From: Platanthera guangdongensis
Lineage: Eukaryota; Streptophyta; Magnoliopsida; Asparagales; Orchidaceae
Assembly (NCBI GenBank): GCA_039583875.1
Contig: CM077160.1
Coordinates: forward strand, 116,021,314 to 116,085,313
DNA: 64,000 nt
Direction: 5' to 3'
The position numbers were made by a program, and so were the translations under genes. The notes beneath the pieces are model-generated. The model was not told where the DNA came from. It did not search any database and was given only the letters and a program-made list of their open reading frames with translations. This document shows positions 1-11,576 of this stretch, one piece after another (within the stretch, counting starts at the first letter, position 1; every line of letters starts with the position of its first letter).

Positions 1-480
1 CTTGCAAGTACCTGTGCAGAAACTTGCAAGTGTCTGTTGATCTCTGCAAGGAAAGAGTTACGAGTAGACAATATATGAAAGTAGCTTACAAGTACCTGTG
101 AAGAAACTTGCAAGTGTCTGTTGATCTCTGCAAGGAAAGAGTTAGGAGCAGACAATATATGAAGATAGCTTGCAAGTACCTATGAAAAAACTTGCAAATG
201 TCTGTTGATCTCTGCAAGGAAAGAGTTAGGAGCAGATAACATATGAAGATAGCTTGCAAGTAGCTGTGAAGAAACTTGCAAGTGTCTGCTGATCTCTGCA
301 AGGAAAGAGTTAGGAGCAGACAATATATTAAGATAGCTTGCAAGTACTCGTGAAGAAACTTGCAAGTGTCTGCTGATCTCTGCAAGGAAAGAGTTAGGAG
401 CAGATAATATATGAAGATAGCTTGCAAGTACCTGTAAAGAAACTTGCAAGTGTCTGCTGATCTTTGCAAGGAGAAGAGTG
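1..480. repeat. 84-bp tandem minisatellite
   Basis: Direct tandem repeat with an 84-bp period, about 5.7 copies. The landmark CTTGCAAGTACCTGTGAAG recurs near 1, 85, 169, 253, 337 and 420. Because 84 is divisible by three the array stays open on the minus strand and would encode a 28-residue repeat, but nothing suggests that is a real protein. It lies downstream (in minus sense) of the Tat-like gag at 1685-3442, so it may belong to that element. The left end is cut by the window edge. Confidence 0.9.
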
Positions 481-1684
481 GGCAACAGATATAATATACG
501 ATGAGCTATACTGTAAGTACCTAAATGGAACTTGCGAATTCTAACTGTTGATGAGATAAGGTCGATATAGATCATATAATAGAGGAAATGCATGGTGCAC
601 TCTGCTAACTGTTGACTATTGATTTAATAAGATGGAATTGACCACATTGGCATAGAAAAAGCTTGATGAATTTTGCCAATATTAACAAAATTCCAATAAC
701 AAGGCTTGATGATCACGGAGAAGTTAGATTCCTTAATCAATGTTTGATGCCATTAACACTTGATAAGAGCAATGCAAGAGCTTGCATAAGTAGAGGGCTT
801 GTAAGTCATCTTCTGATAGGGCTTTGAGCAAGAGATGCATATAAGACGAGCAAAAGCAAAATGAATGTTTGCTAATCCTTTCGGTAGGTCGGATTAACCT
901 GTTCACCTTTGAAAGAGGCAGTTGACAAAAAGAGGTCTATACTCGGAGATGACCAAGAAAGACTGGATGCTACCACAGGAGATCACCTGTGGGCCTTATG
1001 CATCACTTGCCTGAGAAAGGTCATCACGAGTATAGTCCTACTTAGAGCAGACTAGCTACGCATCCTTTAGAAAGGCACAAAAGAGAAAGAGCACGGGAAA
1101 TCATGAGAAGGATTGCTAGACAGACTGCTCTCATGCCTCAGGTACAACATCACTGATCAATGAGGCTAGTTACGCCAAGTGGCCTAAAGTATTGCTTGTT
1201 TGAGAAAAGATCAGTGGAGTTATGGACCCTAAGAAAGTACGGATTGAGAGTATCATAGAGTGTTCGGCCATCACAGTTGTGAGATGATCGAAGAGACAAG
1301 GCTATGCTTGGTCTCCATTGCTTGTCAAGCAAAGATTACCGTAACTGTAATGTATCCTAAGCAAAGCACAGCAAAGCTAACACATGGGGCCTCCCTAGCA
1401 CACACTCTGTGTCAGATGTCGGATAGGATCCGAAGTCCCGTATTCCTCCACATGAGAGTTGGATAGCCCCCACTGCACATATGCAAAATCTCCCCGCGAT
1501 ATGTGGTCATTGTGGCCTTACGCCGGAATCCAATCTCGAGGGAGCCTATAGCAATACTCGGTGATAACTCAGTGGGTCAGAGATCTCTTTGGCAAAGAGA
1601 AAAAGTAGAGGAGGAAACACTCTATAAAGGGAAATGTGTCAGTACGGGATCCCTGAAGAAAACTTTATTGAAAATCATGAACAC
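481..1684. other. Unassigned decayed sequence
   Basis: I see no recognisable protein motif, RNA gene or repeat here. Since the gypsy gag to the right reads leftwards, this should hold protease/RT if the element were autonomous. No DSG, YxDD or integrase signature is visible in any frame. It is either a non-autonomous internal region or too decayed to read by eye. Confidence 0.4.
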
Positions 1685-3442
1685 TTAGAAGCGTTTTGAG
1701 ATTTTGAAAATGTTCAAAGAGTAAGAGTAGAGATAACCCATCATGGTTGTGAAAAAACTTCGAAGAACTGTGAAGTCCTTTGTTGGCTTAGAATAGTCTT
1801 CCAAGCGTGCCCTCGTCATTGGCATCAAAGCATTCAACAAGATGTTGACAATGAGGAGAGGGTGATCTTCGACTAGGCTTACCCCTCTTGAGCTGCAAGG
1901 AATGTCTGCCACTTCTTTGCCCTTTGAGGTTGCTGGATCAGGGTGATTTTCCTTGGGAAACAGGTCACGCATTTTACCTTGTCGTAGCATCCTTTGCACT
2001 AGTTGGCGGAGTGCTCAGCAGTTCTCAGTCAGGTGGCCTGGCTCTTTGTGGAATTCACAGTATGGATCAGAGTCTTTTGAGCTTTGATTAGCTGGTCGAT
2101 AAGGCCTTTTGTAGTTAGACCTATCCTTCATGATTTGACTTACTTCTAGCATGGCTTCATCTAGCCCAGACTCATGCAAGTCATCTTCTTGCTGCTGATG
2201 GACCGCAGTTGTCTGTGAAGATGGAGCTGTTGGTAGTAGCTTTTGATCTTGAGCACGATTACGGCTTGGGAAGGGGTATCGATGGCGCTGAAACCTTCTT
2301 CCCTTCCTTGAGTGAGCTGGGAAATCATTATGAGGAGACCTCAGAGGCTGCTTGTAAGAAGGAGGATCTTTCTCTGATACAAGCCTGGAGACGAAGCCTG
2401 GGTTTCTCTTTTCACCTCGGATGTACGAGTTGGCTAAAACAATCAACTCTTGGTACGTTCTTGGTGCTCGGACATTGGATTCAAACTTGAGAGTCCCTTC
2501 ACAGAGCCCGTGGATAAGAGCCACTCGGTACATCTCTTGACTAACAATTTTGATGTCCAAGATTTCTTCCAGGAACCGATCAACAAATGGAGACCAAATT
2601 TCATTCCCATGCTGCTTGATCTCAAAGAGGGCTTCTGGACCGCCCTTTCTCTTGCTTGAAGTAGAGAACCTGAGCAGAAACTCCCTTCGCAGATCAGCAA
2701 AGGAAGTGATGGAGTGAGGGCGAAGACCATAGAACCAGTCACTCACTTGCCCATCAAAGGTTGTTACAAGGAGCTTGCACTTTGTAGCATCTGAGAGAGT
2801 CTTGAGAGCTATGGCTGATTCAAAAGCTTGTAGATGCTTCACTGGATCAGTCTCTCCGGTGTACATTGGTAATCGGGGCACTCTGAAGTTAGCTGGAGTT
2901 GGTTCATGACGAACACTCTCTACAAAGGGTGACGGCTCCTCTTGTTCTCCTACATCATAAGGATTAAAGGGAGCATAAGCTACATCTACAAAAGAAGTAG
3001 GAGGAGGATAGAAGTGAGCAGCTGCTGCAGGAGCAAAGACATGAGCTGATGGGTAAGGATGACTTCCTTGAAAGTTGAGAAATCTTGCAGAACTTCCCCG
3101 AGCTGCTTCCCGAAAGAAGTTTTGACGAGCTGCAAACTCTTCATCTTGAGCTCGCAAAGGGGCTGCAGGCCCTTGCGGAAAGGTTGGAGTGTAAGGAGGA
3201 TAGAACGGTGGGCAAGACGGAGGATAAGCTTGAGGAGTCTCGAATGTTGGATTGATTGGAGCAGCTGGAGCAACTAGAGCTGCTGCAGGATGACTGTCAA
3301 ATCGTTGCGTGATTGCAGCAAGAATTTGGATGATCGGTTTAAACTGATGAGCATTTTCATAGCGCAATTGCTCGATGGCCTCCCAAAGAGGATCTTCACT
3401 AGGACTTGGAGCAAGGTTCTCGGCTAGATGATGGTCTGACAT
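1685..3442 (-). pseudogene. gag: Ty3/gypsy (Tat-like) gag, one in-frame stop
   Basis: Structural capsid/nucleocapsid protein of an LTR retrotransposon. The ATG at 3440-3442 opens a frame of 475 codons to a TGA at 2012-2014. The same frame then continues to 1685, so one nonsense codon splits a product of about 585 residues. Residues about 200-340 carry the retrotransposon gag fold signature (FADLRREFLLRFS, then RFLEEILDI and ALIHGLCEGTL). A nucleocapsid-like motif CEFHKEPGHLTENC sits just before the stop, and the following segment has the basic MLRQGKMRDLF block seen after this motif in Tat/Ogre-type gags. The N-terminal 150 residues are proline-rich. No protease or RT follows. The lineage call rests on the CxFHxxxGHxTExC pattern and is an inference. 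Confidence 0.75.
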
Positions 3443-3719
3443 GGTTGTTGGTTTTCACCATCTGTTCAGATCGGAGGGCCGCGTGTTAACTGTTGATGCT
3501 TGGAAATGGAAGGGGCAGGTTGTCGCGGGCACCAGCAGCTGACGAGGTGTGTTTGATCTCACGGGCAAGGTGATTGAAGAAGGTTGGGGGGATAGAGGAG
3601 AGAAGGAAGCTTCTGAGTGCTCGAGAGTGGAGAAAACGCTTGTTCAAGGGTTGCGAGGATAGAGGACAGAAGGGTGTTGATCCGAGTGTGGAGATGGTTG
3701 GGAAGGTTGATCAGGAGCT

Positions 3720-4485
3720 ATCGAGCAGCCGGTTGACCAGCGGAGAAGCTTAATGAGCAGCGAAGAAGCTTGCTGAGCAGAGAAGAAGTTTGCTGAGCAG
3801 AGAAGAAGCTTGCTGAGCAGAGAAGAAGCTTACTGAGTAGAGAAGAAGCTTGCTGAGCAGAGAAGAAGCTTGCTGAGTAGAGAAGAAACTTGCTGAGCAG
3901 AGAATAAGCTTGCTGGGCAGAGAAGAAGCTTGCTGAGCAGAGAAGCTTGCTGAGCAGAGAAGAAGTTTGCTGAGTAGAGAAGAAGCTTGCTGAGTAGAAA
4001 AGAAGCTTGCTGAGCAGAGAAGCTTGCTGAGCAGAGAAGAAGCCTACCGAGCAGAGAAGAAGCTTGCTGAGTAGAGAAGATTGCTGAGCAGAGAAGAAGC
4101 TTACTGGGCAGAGAAGAAGCTTGTTGAGCAGAGAAGAAGCTTGCTGAGTAGAGAAGAAGTTTGCTGAGTAGAGAAGAAGCTTGCTGAGCAGAGAAGAAGC
4201 TTGTTGAGCAGAGAAGAAGTTTGCTGAGCAAAGAAGAAGTTTCTGAGCAGAGAAGAAGCTTGCTGAGCAGAGAAGCTTGCTGAGCAGAGAAGAAGCTTGC
4301 TGAGCAGAGAAGAAGCTTGATGAGCAGAGAAGAATCTTGCTGAGCAGAGAAGAATCTTGCTGAGCAGAGAAGCTTGCTGAGCAGAGAAGCTTGCTAAGCA
4401 GAGAAGCTTGCTGAGCAGAGAAGAAGCTTGCTGAGCAGAGAAGCTTGTTGAGCAGAGAAGAAGCTTGCTGAGCAGAGAAGAAGAG
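3720..4485. repeat. 20/17-bp minisatellite in gypsy leader
   Basis: Some 40 head-to-tail copies of GCTTGCTGAGCAGAGAAGAA, with a 17-bp variant lacking the last GAA. Mixed unit lengths shift frame repeatedly, so the long open frames over it (serine/leucine/glutamine-rich) are artefacts. It lies between the gag start (3442) and the presumed 5' LTR of the minus-strand gypsy element, the place where Tat-lineage elements often carry minisatellites. Confidence 0.9.
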
Positions 4486-4689
4486 TGGGGCCGCTAGCAG
4501 CGACAACAACAGACTTCACCTGCCGCGGCTTAAATGTCACTCTTGCGATGGGCTTTCCTTTAATCAAGAAACCAGATTACAGCTTGCTAAAGTACCTTTA
4601 TATGAGAAAGAAATAAAGCGTACAATGGGGGAAGCTGGCGGTTAAGGAAGGAGTTGCTAGAGGCTAAGGAAAAGAGGCTGCCGGCAGGC

Positions 4690-5105
4690 CGTGTGGCTAG
4701 ATGGCAAGCTGTAGAGGACTGGAAAACTGAGTCCGGTGGTATTTCTAGCAAGCTGTGGGGGACTGGAAAACTGAGTCCTCAGGTCTTGCTGGCAAACTAT
4801 GGAGGACTGGAAAACTGAGTCCGCAGGTCTTGCTGGTAAGCTGTGGAGGACTGGAAAACTAAGTCTGCAGGTATTGCTGGCAAGCTGTGGAGGACTGGAA
4901 AACTGAGTCCGCAGGTCTTGCTGGCAAGCTGTGGAGAATTGGAAAACTGAGTCTGCCGGTCTTGCTGGCAAGCTGTGGAGGACTGGAAAACTGAGTCCGC
5001 AGGACTTGTTGGCAAGCTGTGGAGGACTAGAAAACTGAGTCCTCAGGTCTTGCTGGCAAGCTGTGGAGGACTGGAAAACTGAGTCTGCAGGGCTTGCTAG
5101 TAGCT
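4690..5105. repeat. 44-bp minisatellite
   Basis: About nine tandem copies of a 44-bp unit containing GGAGGACTGGAAAACTGAGT followed by CCGCAGGTCTTGCTGGCAAG. For example GGAGGAC recurs at 4801 and 4845. Copies differ by one to three substitutions. It lies in the same leader region as the 20-bp and 31-bp arrays. The unit is not a multiple of three, so it is not a coding repeat. Confidence 0.88.
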
Positions 5106-5299
5106 GCAAGTTTCCTCTTGCGTGTTCTCCTCCGCCTAAATGAGAGGTATCAGTGGTTATTTATAGGCCCGAGAAAGATCTTCTAGAAGCAGGTCCTAGT
5201 GACATCATCATGGAGACTTGTGCGGACTCGGCGAGCAAGCTTCCTGGCTGGGCGTACTGGGAGAAGGCAGGCTGACTCCTTTGGGCTGCTGAGGTATAT

Positions 5300-6035
5300 G
5301 GGGTGCCCTGAGGAGCAGGAGGCCACCCGTGGTGGGCGGCCTGGGCAAGGAGGCCTCCCCTAGTGGGCGGCCTGGGCATGGAGGCTGCCCCTGGTGGGCG
5401 GCCTGGGCAAGGAGGCCGGCCCTAGTTGGCATCCTGGGCTAGGAGGCCGCCTCTGGTGGGCTGCCTAGGCAAGGAGGCCGCCCTTAGTGGGCTGCCTGGG
5501 CCAGGAGGCCGCCCCTGGTGGGCGACCTGAGGCAAGAGGCCGCCCCGGGTGGGAGGCCTGGGCCAGGAGGCCGCCCCTGGTGGGCAGCCTGTGCAAGGAG
5601 GCCGCTCGTGGTGGGCGGCCTGGGCCAGGAGGCCGCCCGTGGTGGGCGGCCTGGGCAAGGAGGCTGCCCCTGGTGGGCGGCCTGGGCCAGGAGGCCGCCC
5701 CTAGTGGGTGGCCTGAGGCAGGAGGCCGCCCCTAGTAGGCGGCCTGGGCTAAGAGGTCGCCCCTAGTGTGCGGCCTAGGTTAGGAGGCCGCCCCTGGTGG
5801 GCGGCCTGGGCAAGAAGGCCCCCCCTGGTGGGCGGCCTGGGCAAGGAAGCCCCCCTGGTGGGCGGCCTGGGACAGGAGGCTACCCCTGGTGGGCGGCCTG
5901 GGCAAGGAGACCGCCCCTGGTGGGAGGCCTGGGCCAGGTGGCCACCCCTGGTGGGCGGCCTGAGGCAGGATGCCGCCCCTGGTGGGCGGCCTAGGCCAGG
6001 AGGCCGCCCCTGGGCGGAGGCCTAGGCAAGGAGGC
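5300..6035. repeat. 31-bp GC-rich minisatellite
   Basis: Roughly 22 copies of a 31-bp unit of the form GGCCTGGGCAAGGAGGCCGC plus CCCTGGTGGGC. Each unit holds GGGCGGCC- and GGCCGCCC-type half-sites, so adjacent units can pair as inverted repeats. It is far more GC-rich than the rest of the window. Apparent Gly/Pro/Arg-rich ORFs on both strands are by-products of the repeat. Confidence 0.9.
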
Positions 6036-7420
6036 TCCCCTATAGGGGAGATTGAACCCGTCTCATCTGGCGAGCCGGAGAGTGAGTCCGCGACAATTGA
6101 GTTGGTTTAGGGTTGATGACGGCTGGGCGACCTGGCAGACTGAAGGCATAGATCATGCAGATCACTTCCTGCTGCTTTAGATTGTCTCATGCAAGGAAAA
6201 ATAATGCGCGGTTAGCAGGACTAACCGCTCAGCCTGCGAGGGTGAGCTATGGGAACAGCCCGCCATCCTGCAGGGCACGCGGTTGCTACGTGACCTAGGC
6301 GGACAGAGAAATCTATCCGTCTACACTTACACTTGTCGCGAACTCCAGGGAGAATATGAAGGTCGCGACTAGCGAGCTGGAGACCTTGGGAAGGATCGCC
6401 GATTTCTAGGTTAACATTAACAATGATCATTCAAATCTATTAATACTCGTGCTCAAACTTACTGTCCTCAAATTGTTCATCAAAAGAGGCAAAATTTATC
6501 AAAGTGAGAATCCAATTAAAATTTCATCCTTACACTATCGCATGTCACTTTCAATAGTCTAAACCCTACACTATTCATTTATCGTGTTCGGCGCTCATGA
6601 ATTAAAATCATTTGACACATCAACTATAAACAACAATGCAGACATGAAATCAAAGGACAGATACAATAAGTTAAACGCAATGTTTGCAAGAGAGAGAGAG
6701 ATCTCTACTTGCCTAAAGGAGGCTAAATCTGACGGCGGCGGCTAAGCGACGCAAGAAGGATTTAGAAACCCTAATCGGACCTGTTCTGGTACAACCACAG
6801 ACAATATCTATTTATTTGATAAGACGAAAAACCGAACGTTAGCACAACAATTTATATAACACAAGGAACAAACAAGAGGGGGTTAGAGGCTGACATTAAC
6901 CTCTTGGGCTGGTCATGGGCCTTGACTCATGGGCTTAGCCTATGTGGGGTGGGCATGGTTTCTTCTTTTCTCTTTTAGGCCACTTTGTTGACTTGTTGAC
7001 TTTTAGGTTGACTTGGTCAACATGGTGTGTGGGCTGACCCCACTTGAGGGTTATGGACACTATGGCACCACCCAACTTGGGTTGGGCCAAGGTGGTGCCC
7101 TACTTGGGCTAATTGGGCCTTTAAGTGTAGGTTTGACCAAATTTGGGTTTAGGGTTGACTTGGGTCAACTTGGGTCAATAGGTGACCCAATGACATGGCT
7201 TATGGTTCACTTAGATTGTTCTTAGGGTTAGGGGTATAGTGGTAGGACCAATGTGTAGCTAAGACCCCAATTTGGGATAGTTTGACTTGGGTTAACTTGG
7301 GCCCTATAGTGGGTCCCATGTAACTACACCCTAACTCCATGGTTCAAACCTAGCCTAAACCCATGCCCCCACCACATGTCCTAACCCAATCTAAGTAGAG
7401 GGGTCTAATTGGAAATGAGA
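6036..7420. other. Non-coding, possible gypsy LTR remnant
   Basis: No gene recognised. 6036-6410 is GC-richer and may be the U5/leader end of the minus-strand gypsy element's 5' LTR, but I could not fix a terminus or primer site. 6960-7390 is a low-complexity run rich in GTTGACTTGGGTCAACTTGG-like words, without a clear period. Confidence 0.3.
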
Positions 7421-8703
7421 TGTTATATCTTGTATCGCTCAATCATAATAATTCTTGGAGTTTGATGGGGCTCCATGCAATATTACAGTTAAACCAAAGA
7501 CTCCTCGCTACGACCTTGACCGGCTCGCCGATACAATAACAACAGTGTTGGTCTTTCGCAATTTTGTGTCTGTTTGGTCTCCCAAACGGACATCGAAATG
7601 CCCATGCATGCAAACAGCTCCCCGCCTTACGTGCAAGCACTGCGCGCAACACATTACAAGTGTTGCGCAGCATTGTCGACATCTCTCATCACTATCGTCA
7701 CCGGGGTGCTCACCGCCGCATCCTCAACACCATGATTGCCGCTCTCCCTCTCTCATGATGCACTCACGGCTCACTCACAATGCCTTCGCTGCACGACGTC
7801 GTGCTCCCAATGTGCTCACAACGACTTCACGCTCACCACGCCTCCGTGCTCACCACGCCTCCACGCTCTCCATGCCTATACGGTCACACAACGCCTCTGC
7901 GGTCACGACACACTCACGACTCCTTCGCGCTAACAACACACTCACGACTCCTCTGCGCTCACAACACATTCATAGCACTGTCACGCATGCGAGCATGTGG
8001 AATTCATTCCAGGCATACACAACTGTTTACCTTATTTGCATCTTATGTGTCCACAAAGATTGCAGGACTATTCACGTTCACCACCGCCATCGTCGTCAGT
8101 CCTGCCCAAATTGCCCCAATTGCCCGACGGTAAAATTGTCATATCCGCAAAAATGTTGATCTGTGTGCCCATATCAAGGAACATGATTCGTCCGTCTGAT
8201 AGTTATGGTGGATACAACTAATCAATTACAAAACCGCTCCTGTCAAAAGCTGTAAAAGGAGCCCAAAGCCCTATTTTGAGGATAGATTGCCTCATTGTGA
8301 GAGAGAGCTCCTTCAAAGATCCTTCAGAGTTCTCCTTTGCACTTGAATATTCCCTCTAAGATCTCCTTCGGGACTCAAAAATCTCCTTCGTTTATGAAGA
8401 ACTATTTACCCGTCAAATATATCATTTGAAGGCGACTCAAAGATCTATTTCTCCTAAAAGGCGAATTGAAGATCCCGCTTCTTTCCCTACCAAAGTCTTA
8501 TTGAAATGAATGGTGGCATGTCAATCTTGAGAATTATATTATTTATAACACTCAGAGAAATTGTGCAATTTGGTCGGCATCGATCTGCCCCGTATTTTTT
8601 TCATAATTTTTGGATTTTCCACGTAAAAAGTCTCCTTTTCCTGCTGTTAGTCACTAATTTGATTGTTTGCGCACTAGACCTGAACTCGAGCTAAGACAAT
8701 TCA
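7421..8703 (+). repeat. Putative 5' LTR of element G
   Basis: Proposed LTR of a plus-strand Tat-like gypsy element. The right end is set by AATTCA at 8703 next to a degenerate primer site ending in ATCTGTGGGA, the core of the GGCGCCGTCTGTGGGA site common in plant gypsy elements. The left end, TGTTATATC near 7421, is a guess. 7690-7990 is a degenerate array of CTCACAACGCCTC-like words. Without a second LTR in the window the limits cannot be confirmed. Confidence 0.35.
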
Positions 8704-8722
8704 TTCCTACCCATCTGTGGGA
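8704..8722 (+). other. Degenerate primer binding site of G
   Basis: The CCATCTGTGGGA core matches the 3' part of the plant gypsy primer site. The first half is mutated. It lies 5' of the ATG at 8838 that opens the gag remnant. Confidence 0.4.
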
Positions 8723-8837
8723 GCATCAAACAACCCACAATAGTTTAACACTGTCTATTGGAAAGGTGGTCCCAAACTCTAAAAAAAAATTCTTTGGAGA
8801 ATTATTGGCTTCGCAACAATACTTGTAATTAACGACA

Positions 8838-8926
8838 ATGGCAAGAAGAGGTACCCATACAATTGAAGGGATAATCCCTAGGGGCACATCGATCCAGCTC
8901 CATCTCATTCACATATCAATGCACTT
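8838..8926 (+). pseudogene. gag: Gag N-terminus of element G (first piece)
   Basis: A short open stretch from ATG 8838, beginning MARRGTHTIEGIIPRG, runs into the left end of element B. The continuation lies 20 kb away at 29409, beyond B, where the next residues are PLTEETMMSL. The two pieces are not in the same frame now, so at least one indel has occurred. Function would be capsid assembly. Assignment depends on the downstream half being a Tat-type gag. Confidence 0.45.
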
Positions 8927-10444
8927 TGAAAGGAGGGGTTAGACCTGATTTACTCTACAGGGGGTGAATAGAGTAATTAAAAATTTTGGCTGTTTTAAGT
9001 TTTTATATTAGAGTGAAAATAAGTGATACCAATAATATATAAAGAGAAGAACAGCAGCCTAAAATATTCTATCTATCACAGCCACAGTAAGGACAAAAGA
9101 GAAAATGAGCAACCAGATGACACAAGAATTTTATAGTGGTTCCCCAACCTGAGTACATCCACTCTTCTAACACCCTGGTAGGAATCCCCTATAGGTTTTG
9201 ATCAGATGACTGACACCTTTGAGTTTTTGATCAGGTACTCAAAAACTAACTTAAGTCTTTTGATCAGGATACTTGCAACCAAGGAATAACATTTGAAGGG
9301 AGTTAAAGAACCTTTATACAGAGAGGGGGTGAGAGATTTATGGTGTCTTCTCTTTCTCAAAACAACTGAGAAGACTAGTGGATCTTGATGTTGTCAAAGC
9401 TCCTCCTGAGATATTGAATTGTTCAAGAAGATTGGAGTTTTCTTCAGGATGTAGATCTTCAGCCTGTTCTGTCAATGTTCAGGAATCCAATAGACTGATG
9501 TAGAATGTTGTCTCTGATGATTCAAGACTTCTGAAGAAGACTCTTGATTTGTCATAAATGTTCTTCTTCAGATACCAGGAAAAAAATGTTTTAGCACATA
9601 GAAAAATGCTTCAAAATAATCAGGATCTGTGTCCTATCCTCTGTATTCTTTTTCGACTAAAGAAAGGAATCTCTTTTATCTTTTTCAGTCAATCTCTCCT
9701 TTGAGATTTTTGAAGTCTAGCATTAATTGCTGATTTCCTGGAGAGAATGAAATACGGTTGAAATGTCTGTCATAAATGAATTTCCCCAACTATCACTAAT
9801 AAAACAAGCAAGTAATTAGTCTAATGAAGACCATAATCAATTCTGCCACTAACGGCTATATTCAGAGAATATATGCATTAATTACTCAGGACAATACTGC
9901 TAAATAATATGTAATAAGGACAAAAACTGAGGAAAATACTAAGTCTGGAAATGCACAAAAATCGTCGACCAGAGGACAGATTTCGTCGACCTGAGAATAT
10001 GGTTCGTCGACCTGAGAATTCCAGTTCGTCGACCTAAGCTCTGCGAACTGCGTAATGAGAATGACTTGCCAAATCTGTAGTCTGAGATTGTCGATCTGAG
10101 ATTCTAACTTCATCAACCTGAGTTTAGAGAAAGTATTCTGGACATATTGTGTTGAAGTTGAGCTTCCAGAATTTCGTCGACCTGAGTTCGAATATCGTCG
10201 AGCTCAGCTCGGAGAATAATCTTTGAGTTCGTCGAGCTGAGTTCGACGAACATCGAACTAACTTTCTGAACTGATTTTCATCTAAGTCTTGAGTCTTCTT
10301 AGGTCTTATGCTGGCTGGTCCATCAAGGTTAAATCTAAGGACTTAGCATAAACTCTAAGACACAAAGTCATGACCCTGGCTATACAAGGTGGGTCAAACA
10401 TCCTAATTAGTGAACCTAGCCCAAATCCAACTATGGATCCAACA
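8927..10444 (-). repeat. 3' LTR of B (complete)
   Basis: 1518 bp. In minus sense it begins TGTTGGATCC (10444) and ends CCTTTCA (8927). It carries several copies of TCGTCGACCTGAG around 9960-10250. Positions about 9862-10444 match the truncated LTR at 28827-29408 almost base for base. The left end has the CAGGGGGTGAATAGAG segment typical of the LTR ends in this window. Confidence 0.88.
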
Positions 10445-10460
10445 ATCTCCCCTTATTTGG
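10445..10460 (-). other. Polypurine tract of B
   Basis: Reads CCAAATAAGGGGAGAT on the minus strand, directly abutting the LTR start TGTTGG. It primes plus-strand DNA synthesis. The same tract in element A reads CCAAATAGGGGGAGAT. Confidence 0.85.
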
Positions 10461-10611
10461 GTGAGGTCACTAATACAAATAGAAACATTCACAAAGTAGA
10501 AAAGATATATCTTTCAGAAAAAATAAAACATTCAGCATATATTTACAAAGTAGCTTTGTGAAATAACAATAAGAGTTCAGAAAATATATAAAAAAAAATT
10601 TAGCAGAATGT

Positions 10612-11571
10612 TCAATGCTTTTTCTTCAGCTTTTCCTTTTCCTTGTTTCCTTTATCAGAACTTCCAGAAGGCTGTCTGAATATGATTTCTCTGTTTGGGT
10701 TGGCAGCTTCTCTCTTTGACATTGTCATATCAGTAGCACCAATTATATTGAGAGAAGTGGCGCTAGGTACTACAGCCTCTGGATGTAATTGCATATAATC
10801 ATCTATATTGAAGATCTTGTTAGCATTATCATACCTGTTTAATTCCTCTTTCCTGTATTTGGACATAGTTGAATATTATGAGGGATCCTTTCCTTCAGCT
10901 TTAGCCTTGTTTATCATTGATAAGCCAACCAATTCCTGGAACCTGGCCAATCTAGCAGTGGTTGCTGTTTCAGGATCCTCAAATGGAACAAGAGGAGATT
11001 CAGGCCTCTTTGGAATATCAGTTTTTTAATGTTCAGGAGCTTGTTGCAGATGTTGCTGAGGTTGCTGATGTTGATGTTGTTGATGTTGTCTGCTTGAGGA
11101 GTGCCTCTGCTGGCTGCTTCCAGAATGACAGGAGGATCTACCCGATTGTTTATGATATGTTTGAGTGTATTGGTTAGACCTCTGAGAAGAGGTGCCTGAA
11201 GCACCAGCAGCAGGCGGAGGAGGAGGTGGATCTTTCCTGTATTTTTGAGAAGGGGGAGGAGGAAAGTATCTCCTGCTTTTCTTCTTTGCTTTCTTCTCAT
11301 TCTTTGACAGCCACATCCAAGCTGGCATACCCTTGTAAGGAGTGATATTTTGTAGAATATAATATGGGGTATCATGAGTGGGATTAGGTTTTGGTGCAAC
11401 TTGAGGAACCATCTTTCTTTTCTTAGAAACTTTCTTCTTAGTCTTTGGCTCATCATCAGAATCATCTTCCTCATCTTCATCATCAGAAGATCCCTGAAGA
11501 TTATCATATAAGGCATTAATTTCCTTTAGAGCTTCTGCAGATCTCAGCAACTTTTCAGCCTGAGGAGGAGT
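10612..11571 (-). pseudogene. ORF3 (env-like) C-terminal part, element B
   Basis: C-terminal half of B's third ORF, separated from its N-terminal half (24638-26609) by element A. It has an acidic run (SSDDEDEEDDSDDEP), a basic segment, a proline-rich stretch, and a Ser/Gln/His-rich tract of mostly HQQ triplets, ending at a stop near 11026. A second frame carries the tail with RYDNANKIFNIDDYMQLHPE and stops at 10612. The tail aligns by eye with the end of C's ORF3 (YMELHPAAVVP at 42628-42903), so the break near 11026 is a mutation, not the natural end. Function unknown; called env-like only by position. Confidence 0.7.
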
Positions 11572-11576
11572 TAGAG

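Noticed and set aside
1150..1332. Short minus-strand frame in the unassigned left region
   Set aside because: 60 codons, no homology signal, no context supporting a gene.
3718..4509. Long minus-strand open frame (263 codons, Ser/Leu/Gln-rich)
   Set aside because: It lies entirely in the 20/17-bp minisatellite; several frames are open at once and there is no conserved motif.
5208..6025. Multiple Gly/Pro/Arg-rich open frames on both strands
   Set aside because: By-products of the 31-bp GC-rich repeat.
7455..8159. 234-codon plus-strand open frame, Thr/Ser/His-rich
   Set aside because: Overlaps a degenerate CTCACAACG-type repeat in a putative LTR; three frames are open and no family is recognisable.
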